Shown here one piece after another: positions 25,649-33,492 of a DNA stretch of 64,000 nucleotides (its first letter is position 1; each line of letters opens with the position of its first letter). The translations under genes were made by a program, and so were the position numbers. The stretch is taken from NCBI GenBank assembly GCA_029260265.1, contig JAJDDO010000024.1, positions 993,458 through 1,057,457 on the forward strand, in the 5' to 3' direction. Source of the DNA: Phycisphaerales bacterium. GTDB taxonomy: Bacteria; Planctomycetota; Phycisphaerae; Phycisphaerales; UBA1924. A model generated the notes under the pieces. It worked only from the letters and a program-made list of their open reading frames with translations. It searched no databases and was not told the DNA's origin.

Positions 25649-27130
25649 TCAGTTCTGACGCATTTTTTCGATGGTTGCCGTGGTGCTGAGTCCCTCGACG
25701 AGATCGATCAGGGCCACCCGCCCGCCCGCGTTTTGGACGGTTTGTGCTCCGACGACCGTCTCGACCGTGTAGTCTCCGCCCTTGACAAGCACATCGGGCA
25801 AGATCGCCTCGATGAGTTTGATCGGGGTGTCCTCGTTGAACAGGACCACCGCATCAACGCACCCGAGGGCGCCGAGCACGCGGGCCCGCCGGTCTTGGTT
25901 GTTGACCGGGCGTCCGTCGCCCTTGAGTGCGTGCACGGAGTGGTCATCATTCATCGCGACGATCAGCATGTCGCCGAGTTGTGCAGCACGCTCGAGCAAT
26001 GAGACATGCCCCGCGTGGATCACATCAAAGCACCCATTGGTAAACACGACGGATTTTTTGCCTTTGCGCGCGGCGCGAACAAGGACCATGAGCTCATCGA
26101 GCGTCCGTCGTTTGCCGTGCTGCTTGGTGTTGCTGATCAGCAGATCGTTGTGGATGCGTTCGAGCGGGATCGGTTCGATGCCGAAGATCTCGACCTCGAG
26201 CCCGGCGGCGGCGTTGGCAAACTTGGTCGCGTCGGTCCATGATAAACCATTGGCACGCCCGGCCGCGAGGGCAGCGAGCATCATATCACCCGCGCCGGTG
26301 ACATCGTAAACCGATCGCGCCACCGTGGGGATATGTGTCGCCTGGGTTGATCCAGATTCGAGCACCAGCGCCCCATGCTTATCAAGCGTGAGCACCACCG
26401 CTTCAAGATCGAGCGAGTCCATCAGCGAACGGGCAAGATCGAGGTTGTGGTTCGGGTTGTCTTGATCGGTGATCAGCCCGGTCGCGAGTTCGCCCTCTGT
26501 GCGGTTCGGTGTGATGCCCGACGCACCTCGGTATTTGGAATACTCCTTGATCGGTGCGGGGTCAACAAAGACCGGGATCCCCGCGGCCTTCGCACGATCA
26601 ATCATCCCTTGGCACAACGCATGGGTGCACACGCCCTTGTTGTAATCCTCGATGCACACCACATCGATCTGCCCGAGATGCTGTTCGAAGGCTTCAAGGA
26701 TCCGGTCGGCGATCGTGTTGGAGATGGGGGCATCTGATTCGAAATCAAGCCGGAACATCTTCTGAGCGTGCCGACCCTGGGCAAGCCCGATGAGGTTTCG
26801 TTTGACGGTGGTCGGACGCGACGGGTCCACCACGAGCCCGCGAGCGTTGACGCCCTGGTCGGTGAGTCCGGCTTTGAGGAGTTCGGCTTCTGCATCGTCG
26901 CCAACTACGCCGAGTGCGACAACCTCGGCCTTGAGCGCGATCAGATCGAGGCACAGGTTGGCCGCCCCGCCGGGGTTGCTGGACTGTTCGGTGACCTTGA
27001 GCACAGGGACCGGGGCATCTGGGCTGAGCCGATTTGCGATGCCCCTGAGTTGTTGGTCAAGCATGAAATCACCCACGACCAGAGCGCGGAACGGTTTCCA
27101 ATCGGCGAGGGTTGTGAGGAGCTGGTCCAT
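25649..27130 (-). CDS. hldE: Bifunctional heptose-7-phosphate kinase / heptose-1-phosphate adenylyltransferase
   Basis: 493-residue fusion making ADP-heptose for the lipopolysaccharide core. Residues about 1-325 are a ribokinase-fold kinase (GDFMLDQQL; SNPGGAANL; catalytic DVTGAGDMMLAALA). Residues about 355-493 are a nucleotidyltransferase (FTNGCFDVIHAGHVSLLERA; LPDVLVKGGDYTVE). Both active sites look intact. The epimerase hldD that acts two steps later is 28 kb away in this window. No Shine-Dalgarno; TAGGAT ends 5 nt before the ATG. Confidence 0.97.
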   Translation of the reverse strand: MDQLLTTLADWKPFRALVVGDFMLDQQLRGIANRLSPDAPVPVLKVTEQSSNPGGAANLCLDLIALKAEVVALGVVGDDAEAELLKAGLTDQGVNARGLVVDPSRPTTVKRNLIGLAQGRHAQKMFRLDFESDAPISNTIADRILEAFEQHLGQIDVVCIEDYNKGVCTHALCQGMIDRAKAAGIPVFVDPAPIKEYSKYRGASGITPNRTEGELATGLITDQDNPNHNLDLARSLMDSLDLEAVVLTLDKHGALVLESGSTQATHIPTVARSVYDVTGAGDMMLAALAAGRANGLSWTDATKFANAAAGLEVEIFGIEPIPLERIHNDLLISNTKQHGKRRTLDELMVLVRAARKGKKSVVFTNGCFDVIHAGHVSLLERAAQLGDMLIVAMNDDHSVHALKGDGRPVNNQDRRARVLGALGCVDAVVLFNEDTPIKLIEAILPDVLVKGGDYTVETVVGAQTVQNAGGRVALIDLVEGLSTTATIEKMRQN

Positions 27131-27135
27131 GCGTC

Positions 27136-27141
27136 ATCCTA
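27136..27141 (-). promoter_or_regulatory. -10-like box TAGGAT, 5 nt before the hldE ATG
   Basis: TANNNT box before a start without a Shine-Dalgarno; member of the leaderless set. Confidence 0.4.
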
Positions 27142-27190
27142 GGGGCGTTGATGGAAGAGGACGGCTGATTCTGTGCGGGGTGTGGACGAA

Positions 27191-27220
27191 GAGAAACCCG
27201 CCTAATGGAGCGGGTTTCTC
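27191..27220 (-). terminator. Hairpin terminator of the Cys-rich lipoprotein gene
   Basis: 11-bp stem GAGAAACCCGC / GCGGGTTTCTC with an 8-nt loop, 32 nt past the stop. The minus-strand sequence after it (TTCGTCC) is poor in U, so termination is less certain. Confidence 0.55.
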
Positions 27221-27251
27221 GTCGTTCGATCTGTCTGATCATGCAGAGGGG

Positions 27252-27560
27252 TTAGCCCATGCACTTCGCGCAGGCTTTGCCATCTGTGCAGTCCGCACAG
27301 GCTTGGGCCTTCTTGGCTGCACACTTGGCACAGACCTTGCCGTCCTTGCAGCCTGGGCATGCTGCTTTGGTTGCACACTTGGCGCCGTCCTTGTCGCAAG
27401 AGCCACGCTCTTTGCATTCAGCCATCTGCTCAGCGGTGCACGCCTGCCCATCGGTGCACTTGGCAGCGGTGCAGTCTTTGTCGCCAACAGTCTGGGTTGA
27501 TTCGCAGCCGCCGAGGAGACCGGCAACCATTACACATCCAACAAACATCATCCGTTTCAT
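27252..27560 (-). CDS. Small cysteine-rich lipoprotein
   Basis: 102 residues. The signal peptide ends in the lipobox LLGGC, so Cys19 would be lipidated. The mature part has 14 further cysteines in about 83 residues, several as CxxC (CPGC, CAKC, CADC, CAKC) in a repeating K/A/D-rich pattern. Such a density suggests either metal binding or disulfide cross-linking in the periplasm. In size and style it recalls the chlamydial small Cys-rich lipoprotein OmcA, though I see no alignable sequence beyond the cysteines. AGAGG lies 7 nt before the ATG. It stands alone between trmD and hldE on the minus strand. Confidence 0.8.
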   Translation of the reverse strand: MKRMMFVGCVMVAGLLGGCESTQTVGDKDCTAAKCTDGQACTAEQMAECKERGSCDKDGAKCATKAACPGCKDGKVCAKCAAKKAQACADCTDGKACAKCMG

Positions 27561-27631
27561 CTGAATACCTCTTTAAGCTCGAGTATGTGAGAACAGTCCC
27601 GCCCTCTTATCTGATGGCGTAACACACGCCG

Positions 27632-28432
27632 CTAGCGTGGATCATCCGCATTCGATGGTGATTTGTCAAGCCCAAGCAGGTCAGGTCGGCGTTGTTTCGT
27701 CCGTTCGAGGCGTTGCTCCAACCGCCATTCGGCGACCGCATCATGGTTTCCCGAGCAGAGCACCTCGGGCACCTCGATCCCATTCCAGACCCTGGGTCTG
27801 GTGTAGTGGGGGCAATCAAGCAGCTTGCCATCATCCGGGATATTGAGCTTGGCGAGTTGTTTGGGGGAGATCTGATGCCCATCAGGGTTGGTGGTGTTGG
27901 GTCCAGAGAAGCTGTCCTCGGACGCTGAATCATCATGTCCGAGCACCCCGGGCAGCAGCCGGGCGATCGCATCGATGAGCACCATGGCGGCCAGTTCGCC
28001 GCCCGAAAGAATGTAATCGCCAATGGAAACTTCAAGCGGGTCAAGGCGTTCGATGACCCGCTCGTCGATCCCCTCATAATGCCCGGCGATCATCAAAAGC
28101 CGCGGTTCATGGGCGAGTTGCTCCACCAGTTTTTGGGTCAGGGGCACACCCTGAGGCGTCAAGAGGATCCGCCTCGCCTTGCGAGGGTCCATCTGCTCGA
28201 CCGCCTGAACAGCGTCCCAGACCGGCTGACAGCTCATGACCATGCCCGGACCACCGCCAAATGGGCGATCATCGGTTTTTCCGTGCTTGCTGGTGGTGAA
28301 ATCACGGATGTTGGTGCCGATGATCTCGATCGCGCCGCTCCTCTGTGCCCGAGCAGGGATGGACACCCCCAGCGCCGCGGGGGGGCTTTGGGCGAACATC
28401 TCAGGGAATGTGGTCAGAATATCGATCCGCAT
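27632..28432 (-). CDS. trmD: tRNA (guanine-N1)-methyltransferase
   Basis: 266-residue knotted SPOUT enzyme that methylates G37 next to the anticodon using S-adenosylmethionine. It has MRIDILTTFPEMF at the N-terminus, DDRPFGGGPGMVM, the trefoil-knot segment LLMIAGHYEGIDERV and IGDYILSGGELAAMVLIDA. The frame extends to 28480, but MRIDIL at 28432 is the normal family start and has TACCAT 7 nt upstream. It normally sits between rpsP/rimM and rplS; here it is divergent from rpsP and rimM is absent. Confidence 0.97.
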   Translation of the reverse strand: MRIDILTTFPEMFAQSPPAALGVSIPARAQRSGAIEIIGTNIRDFTTSKHGKTDDRPFGGGPGMVMSCQPVWDAVQAVEQMDPRKARRILLTPQGVPLTQKLVEQLAHEPRLLMIAGHYEGIDERVIERLDPLEVSIGDYILSGGELAAMVLIDAIARLLPGVLGHDDSASEDSFSGPNTTNPDGHQISPKQLAKLNIPDDGKLLDCPHYTRPRVWNGIEVPEVLCSGNHDAVAEWRLEQRLERTKQRRPDLLGLDKSPSNADDPR

Positions 28433-28439
28433 AGATGCG

Positions 28440-28445
28440 ATGGTA
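28440..28445 (-). promoter_or_regulatory. -10-like box TACCAT, 7 nt before the trmD ATG
   Basis: TANNNT box before a start without a Shine-Dalgarno; member of the leaderless set. Confidence 0.4.
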
Positions 28446-28613
28446 GTGCCCGCGGTGGATTCTGTGGGATTTGTGGCCAATCATTGAGACCCGGAACACA
28501 CAGATGCCAGCGAACAGGTCGCTGCGTCGAGGGAAAAGACGGATTGATTTCTATCAGCCGTTGTTCCGGATTCACAGGTACCCGCGATTCAGCGGGCGAA
28601 TAGGAGTTAGAAC

Positions 28614-29168
28614 ATGGTTCGTATCCGTATGCAGCGCTTTGGTCGCCGTCACCGTCCGTTTTACCGCATCAACGCGATTGATCAGCGCACCCGCCGAAAC
28701 GGTCGAGTGCTCGAGAACCTCGGGCATTACAACCCGATGGATCCTGATGAGTCCAAGCAGATTGTGCTCAAAGAGGAAAAAATCAAGGCATGGCTCGACA
28801 AGGGCGCTCAGCCCTCAGACACCATCCGCGACATGCTCGGCAAGGCCGATTTGCTGGGCCCAAAGATGAAGGCCGAGTGGGAAGCTGATCGTGCGATCAA
28901 CATGAACCGAGGCAAGTGCAAGGGCGCGATCAAGCGTATCGAAGCCGCCATCGCATCGCTCGAGAAACTCGAAGACGACGCGGATGTGACCTCGTTCGTG
29001 AACACCGCGAAGAAGTCCTTGACGCTCGCCAAGTCAACGCTCTCGCCGGCCAAGTCCGCCGATGCAGAGAAGGCAGCGGGCGAAGCCGAGGCGGCTCTCG
29101 CTGGTGCACAAAAGGCAGCAGCAGCCGACAAGCCGGCTGAGGAGCCCGCCGACGCCGAAGCCGAGTAA
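28614..29168 (+). CDS. rpsP: 30S ribosomal protein S16 with long C-terminal extension
   Basis: 184 residues. Residues 1-82 are a normal S16 (MVRIRMQRFGRRHRPFYRI; VLENLGHYNPMD; IKAWLDKGAQPSDTIRDML). The remaining 100 residues are an extra helical region ending in an Ala/Glu/Lys-rich low-complexity tail, which doubles the usual protein size. TAGGAGTT precedes the ATG. It is monocistronic, with a strong terminator just after it, unlike the common rpsP-rimM-trmD-rplS operon. Confidence 0.95.
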   Translation: MVRIRMQRFGRRHRPFYRINAIDQRTRRNGRVLENLGHYNPMDPDESKQIVLKEEKIKAWLDKGAQPSDTIRDMLGKADLLGPKMKAEWEADRAINMNRGKCKGAIKRIEAAIASLEKLEDDADVTSFVNTAKKSLTLAKSTLSPAKSADAEKAAGEAEAALAGAQKAAAADKPAEEPADAEAE

Positions 29169-29192
29169 GCGTCCGCATCCAAGTTATAGTGA

Positions 29193-29222
29193 AAAACGCC
29201 CATCAAACGGGCGTTTTTTTAT
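29193..29222 (+). terminator. Intrinsic terminator of rpsP
   Basis: Stem AAAACGCCC / GGGCGTTTT with a 7-nt loop and a run of T, 24 nt after the stop. Confidence 0.92.
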
Positions 29223-29307
29223 ATGATCAGGGGGATGGTGATCGATTTCACGAAACTCATCTGGTAGGCTTGGCGTACTGGGAGTGAAGCATCAAGGAGG
29301 CAGAAGA

Positions 29308-30507
29308 ATGGATCGACAAGTACTAGGCGCGGTGTGTGTAGCGATGGGTCTGGCGTTCAATGCGCTGGCGGATCCGATCTCGTACCAAGGACAACTCAAA
29401 GATCAGGGTGTGCTCGCCAGCGGGGAATATGACTTTAAGTTCCAGCTCTACTCGTCAGAGTTTGGATCGACACAGATCGCTGTTGAGCAAGTCGTGGATG
29501 ATGTTTCTGTCATGGATGGGGTCTTCAGCCTCGACCTCGATTTCGGGGATGTCTTCGATCAAAATGAAGCATGGATCCGCGTGCTGGTCCGTCCTGGCGA
29601 TTCGATCGGGTTGTACACGGCTCTGCTCCCGAGGGAGTTGATCACGACCGTGCCCAAGGCATCCTTTGCCAAGGTTGCGGAAACTTCGTTGGATTCATTC
29701 TGGCAAGATGCGGGAACAGATGAAATTATGTTCGGCACCGGTATCCAGCGCGTGCTGATCAACCGGGAAGATCCGATTCAACCCGATGAGTTCTTCGGTG
29801 TGCACGCCAACACCGCCGGAATCGCGCTCGGCGGGATGAATATTTCAACCAACGCCGATGGTCAACCGTATTACGGATACGCCGTCGACGGCGTGCTTGA
29901 AGCCTACACCTACTTCGCGCCTGCGCAGAGCACATGGAATATCTGGATCGGTGGCAGCACCGTTTTTAATCTCGATTCCAACGGGAATCTCATTGTTGCA
30001 GGGAACATGGCAGCAGGAGATATCCTCGCGGACGGGGCGGTGACTGGGAACTCGTATGTATTGAACACTCCACGCACACTCGTGTATTCGGTTTCGGGTG
30101 ATAGTTTTCATTCCGGCAGCGGGAACTCATTTGCGGCCGGCGATGCGGTCGGCGGGGCGTACCAGACCCAGAGCGGGCAGGGTTGGCTGATGGCTCCGGT
30201 GAACCTTCCGGACGGAGCGGTCGTGACTTCGGTTCGGATCAGTTTTCTCGATAACGCGACGGGCGACATGGCGGTGGCGCTCCAGGCACGCAGCTTTACG
30301 GGCACGCTGACTGAGATGGCATTGATCCAGACGACCGGGGCTTCGGTCGCGGTGGGAAATGCAACGACGACCACGATCACCGATGGGATGATTGACAACA
30401 CCATGAACGGGTATCACCTGCGGGCGTTCTCGTCGTTCTGGCCCGGGAATCTTCTGCTGCGGATCTTTGGGGTGCAGATTGAATACACCGTCGATGAGGT
30501 CCAATAA
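29308..30507 (+). CDS. Secreted protein with tail-fibre-like N-terminal domain (paralog A)
   Basis: 399 residues. The signal peptide ends near ALA (about 21). The N-terminal domain opens with ISYQGQLKDQG, GEYDFKFQLYSSE and the FSLDLDFGDVF strand, a pattern widespread in secreted planctomycete proteins that databases often call tail fiber domain-containing. A middle beta-rich region (GVHANTAGIALG; YYGYAVDGVLEAY) and a C-terminal sandwich ending VQIEYTVDEVQ follow. AAGGAGG lies 7 nt before the ATG at 29308. It is a tandem paralog of the next gene with the same domain order and length. Function unknown; surface or matrix protein likely. Confidence 0.75.
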   Translation: MDRQVLGAVCVAMGLAFNALADPISYQGQLKDQGVLASGEYDFKFQLYSSEFGSTQIAVEQVVDDVSVMDGVFSLDLDFGDVFDQNEAWIRVLVRPGDSIGLYTALLPRELITTVPKASFAKVAETSLDSFWQDAGTDEIMFGTGIQRVLINREDPIQPDEFFGVHANTAGIALGGMNISTNADGQPYYGYAVDGVLEAYTYFAPAQSTWNIWIGGSTVFNLDSNGNLIVAGNMAAGDILADGAVTGNSYVLNTPRTLVYSVSGDSFHSGSGNSFAAGDAVGGAYQTQSGQGWLMAPVNLPDGAVVTSVRISFLDNATGDMAVALQARSFTGTLTEMALIQTTGASVAVGNATTTTITDGMIDNTMNGYHLRAFSSFWPGNLLLRIFGVQIEYTVDEVQ

Positions 30508-30603
30508 ATTCGATCATAAATCGGTAAACAGCCCTTAAACTCGCGTATGAGATTTGGTACCATGCTGGTTGTACTCGAACAACCAAAATGGGGAGGATCT
30601 CAG

Positions 30604-31770
30604 ATGAAACGGAAAACACAGGCTGTCTTTGGCGCGATGATGATCAGTTTACTCGGGGCGGGCGCTTCCGCTGAGCCGTTTACCTACCAAGGGCAGTTGT
30701 TCGATGGCGGGCAACCCGCCGATGGTTTGTATGATATTACACTCCGGATCATGAACACCCCTGTGGGCGGGAGCGTGATCGGGTCCGGATTTACATTCAC
30801 CGATGTGCTGGTCACCGATGGTGTTTTTCAGGTCGAGTATGATCCCGGTGATATCTTCGATGGATCTGATGTCTGGCTTGATGTGGCCGTCAGCAATGGG
30901 GGGGCCCCGGTCACGCTGGCCCCGCGCTCGAGGATTACCCCAACACCAACCGCTCAGCACGCGACCACCTCCGATTTCGCACTCAATGTGCCCTGGACAG
31001 AAGCACCCGGGATCATCACCTACGGCGATGGAAATGACCGGGTCTTCGTGAACCGGAGCGGTCCGATTACAGGAGCAGAGTACTTCGGCGTGCACGGTGA
31101 TGTCGCGGGGTTCGCCGGGATGTATGTTTCTGGACCGGCAAACTCGCAGCCGTTTTATGGGTACTCCGTGGATGGCACCGCGAATGCTTTCCATTATTAC
31201 AACGCGGTTTCGGACTCTTGGATTCTGTTTTCGAATGGTCAGACTGTGATGGAGGTTGATTCGGTTGGGGATGTGAACATTTACAACGACGCGATTGCCG
31301 ATGATTTCAAGTTCACGAGCCCAAAGACCCGCCGGGTCGCGATCAGCGGGGATGTCTTCCACTCCGCTAACAACAGTAACTTTATTGGAGGAGTCCTCGG
31401 ATTCACCGGGAGCTACATCACGGATACCGGGCTCGGGTGGCTCGTTGCGCCGGTAAATCTCCCTGACGGAGCGGTGTTCCAGAGAATGACCGTGTATTGC
31501 TCGGACACCGCAGCTGGTTCCCTGTCAATCACGCTCAACACGCAAATTCACAACTCGACATCATCAACTTCTGTCTTCAATGTGAGCTCTGCATCGACAA
31601 GCGGGTCTTCGCTCACACTTGTGGATACCACGCCGACAGCGAGTGTATCCGTGGTCGATTATGCCTCGAGGCACTACAGCCTGCTCGTGTCGAGCTCAAA
31701 CTGGCCCGGAAACAACACCCTGGGGATCGGGAGCGTGGTCATCGAGTACACGATTGACGAAGCGAACTGA
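30604..31770 (+). CDS. Secreted protein with tail-fibre-like N-terminal domain (paralog B)
   Basis: 388 residues, paralog of the preceding gene. Shared landmarks in order are FTYQGQLFDGGQPADGLYD, GVFQVEYDPGDIFDG, a PRSRITPTPTAQHA linker, EYFGVHGDVAGFAGM, FYGYSVDGTANAF, GWLVAPVNLPDGAVF, NWPGNNTLG and the end VVIEYTIDEAN. The signal peptide ends near ASAEP. GGAGG lies 7 nt before the ATG; the leader carries a GGTTGT / ACAACC hairpin and a weak TTAAAC-17-TACCAT promoter. The last strand matches paralog A almost residue for residue, consistent with gene duplication. Confidence 0.75.
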   Translation: MKRKTQAVFGAMMISLLGAGASAEPFTYQGQLFDGGQPADGLYDITLRIMNTPVGGSVIGSGFTFTDVLVTDGVFQVEYDPGDIFDGSDVWLDVAVSNGGAPVTLAPRSRITPTPTAQHATTSDFALNVPWTEAPGIITYGDGNDRVFVNRSGPITGAEYFGVHGDVAGFAGMYVSGPANSQPFYGYSVDGTANAFHYYNAVSDSWILFSNGQTVMEVDSVGDVNIYNDAIADDFKFTSPKTRRVAISGDVFHSANNSNFIGGVLGFTGSYITDTGLGWLVAPVNLPDGAVFQRMTVYCSDTAAGSLSITLNTQIHNSTSSTSVFNVSSASTSGSSLTLVDTTPTASVSVVDYASRHYSLLVSSSNWPGNNTLGIGSVVIEYTIDEAN

Positions 31771-31776
31771 CTCGGT

Positions 31777-32823
31777 CTATCGCCAATCAACAACGATCTT
31801 GCCGAACTGCTCGCCCGCTTCGAGCCGTTCGTAGGCTTTCGTGCACTCGTCAGGCGTGAACACCTGGTCGATCACCGGCTTGAGCGAGCCGTTGTTAAAG
31901 AGCGAAACGACCTCCTTGAACTCGTCGTTGGTGCCCATTGTCGAGCCGAGGATGCGGAGCTGGTTCCAGAAGATGCGTGCGAGGTCGGTCGTCGCGTCCG
32001 GGCCCGTGGTGCATCCGGGGGTGACATACGCGCCGCCCCGGGCGAGCGATTTGATGCAGCTGAGGTGGGCGACCTTGCCGACAGAATCGACCGCCATGTC
32101 CACGCCGCGTTTGTTGGTCCACGCCCGAAGATCGCGTGACCACTCCTGCCCTTCATCGAGGATGGTATGGTCAGCGCCGAGTTCTTTGGCCCTGTCGAGT
32201 TTCCATTGGTGCCGAGAGGTGACAGCGACCTTGCAGCCCATGTGCTTGGCGATCGCGAGCGAGGAGGTTGCCACGCCGCCACCGATGCCGGTGATGAGCA
32301 CGGATTGACCCGGGCAGAGTTTTCCCTTGGTAATCATCATCGAATACGCGGTGAGTGCACAGAGCCCAAACGCTGCGGCCTCGATCGGGTCCGCATCGTC
32401 GGCGATGGTTGCCAGATTCGCGACCGGACACGAAAACAACTCGGCGTGGGCCCCGAAGTGGTGCTCGCCGATGAGTTCATAGTTCGGGCACATTGTTGAT
32501 GAGGGTGGATCGGCAGGCTGCGCACGATCGGGCACGATGATCGCGGCATTGTAGATCACCCGTTTGTTGATCCATGCTTGGTCAACGCCCTTGCCGACCG
32601 CGATGACCTGCCCGCACCCGTCGCATCCTGAGACGCGGGGGTATTCGAGTTTGAGCCCGGGCACGCCTCGCCCGACCCAGAGGTCCATGTGGTTGAACGC
32701 CGAGCAGATCGTACGGATCGTGACGGATCCCGGCTCGGGGGTGGTCGGATCTGGGAAATCAGATTGCAGGGTGATGTTCGGTGCGACGGGGTTTGCTTGC
32801 TTGGTGACGACGATTGCTTTCAT
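31777..32823 (-). CDS. Zinc-type alcohol dehydrogenase-like (MDR superfamily) oxidoreductase
   Basis: 348 residues with a medium-chain dehydrogenase layout: a GroES-like N-terminal domain (FNHMDLWVGRGVPG; PRVSGCDGCGQV) and a Rossmann domain with ITGIGGGVATSSLAIAKHMG and KVAVTSRHQWKLDRAKELGADH. The structural-zinc cysteine cluster of classical ADH is reduced to a lone Cys (MCPNYELIGEHHFGAHAEL). Substrate cannot be assigned. A TACACT box ends 6 nt before the ATG and no Shine-Dalgarno is seen. It converges on paralog B with 6 bp between the stops. Confidence 0.85.
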   Translation of the reverse strand: MKAIVVTKQANPVAPNITLQSDFPDPTTPEPGSVTIRTICSAFNHMDLWVGRGVPGLKLEYPRVSGCDGCGQVIAVGKGVDQAWINKRVIYNAAIIVPDRAQPADPPSSTMCPNYELIGEHHFGAHAELFSCPVANLATIADDADPIEAAAFGLCALTAYSMMITKGKLCPGQSVLITGIGGGVATSSLAIAKHMGCKVAVTSRHQWKLDRAKELGADHTILDEGQEWSRDLRAWTNKRGVDMAVDSVGKVAHLSCIKSLARGGAYVTPGCTTGPDATTDLARIFWNQLRILGSTMGTNDEFKEVVSLFNNGSLKPVIDQVFTPDECTKAYERLEAGEQFGKIVVDWR

Positions 32824-32829
32824 GTGCCG

Positions 32830-32835
32830 AGTGTA
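32830..32835 (-). promoter_or_regulatory. -10-like box TACACT, 6 nt before the dehydrogenase ATG
   Basis: TANNNT box before a start without a Shine-Dalgarno; member of the leaderless set. Confidence 0.4.
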
Positions 32836-32979
32836 GAAACCTGCCCGCCAAGAGTCTTTGGGGACCCATATACTGTGATCTGATGGGTTTGAGACTCGAC
32901 AATAGGGATGGAGGGGTCTATCCTTGCGGTCCCTATTCGGGCTTCATCTCAGCAGGCCCGAGAGACCGAGGATAGACCA

Positions 32980-33366
32980 ATGACCCAGCAGATCATCGAT
33001 TCAATCAACTCAGATGCGCTCAAGGCAGACCTGCCAAGGTTTGATGTCGGCGATACCGTCAATGTTCATGTCCGGATTGTTGAAGGCGACAAAGAACGCG
33101 TTCAGGTTTTTCAGGGCACCCTGATCAGCCGCAAGGGGCGAGGCATCGATGAGATGATGACCGTCCGCCGAATCGTCGGCAAGGTCGGCGTCGAGCGTAC
33201 CTGGCCGATCAACTCACCCTTGGTTGCCAATGTTGAGGTTGTCCGCCGTGCAGATGCGCGTCGTGCGAAGCTCTACTTCCTGCGTGACCGGGTCGGCAAG
33301 TCCCGCCGTCTGCGTGACCGCCGTCGCGGCATGAAGCATGTCGAAGGCTTGAAGACTGTTGGATAA
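32980..33366 (+). CDS. rplS: 50S ribosomal protein L19
   Basis: 128 residues with normal L19 sequence: FDVGDTVNVHVRIVEGDKER, VQVFQGTLISRKGRG, ERTWPINSPLVANVEVVRR and ARRAKLYFLRDRVGKSRRL. GAGG lies 8 nt before the ATG. It is monocistronic with its own terminator, 4.5 kb from trmD and rpsP, which normally share its operon. Confidence 0.97.
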   Translation: MTQQIIDSINSDALKADLPRFDVGDTVNVHVRIVEGDKERVQVFQGTLISRKGRGIDEMMTVRRIVGKVGVERTWPINSPLVANVEVVRRADARRAKLYFLRDRVGKSRRLRDRRRGMKHVEGLKTVG

Positions 33367-33389
33367 TCCAGCTTCAGTTCAGAACTTTC

Positions 33390-33415
33390 AACCCGCTCAT
33401 TGAGCGGGTTTTTTA
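33390..33415 (+). terminator. Intrinsic terminator of rplS
   Basis: Stem AACCCGCTC / GAGCGGGTT (33390-33398 and 33402-33410) with a 3-nt loop and a T-run. Confidence 0.9.
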
Positions 33416-33426
33416 TGCAGAGTTCC

Positions 33427-33474
33427 ATCAGGGTGCCACGACTCGCCGACAACGGCGATGAGTTGTACCCTGAT
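33427..33474. repeat. Extragenic hairpin element, copy 1
   Basis: Contains GGTGCCACGACTCGCCG (33432-33448), a 4-nt loop and CGGCG. The whole unit is flanked by perfect 8-bp outer arms ATCAGGGT / ACCCTGAT (33427-33434 and 33467-33474). A second copy of the core lies at 44865-44890. Both sit in gaps between convergent genes. Confidence 0.55.
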
Positions 33475-33492
33475 TTGATGAGATTCATAGAG

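Noticed and set aside
33427..33474. Interpretation of the repeated hairpin as an integron attC site
   Set aside because: The arms do not fit the RYYYAAC/GTTRRRY ends and there is no integrase or cassette structure.
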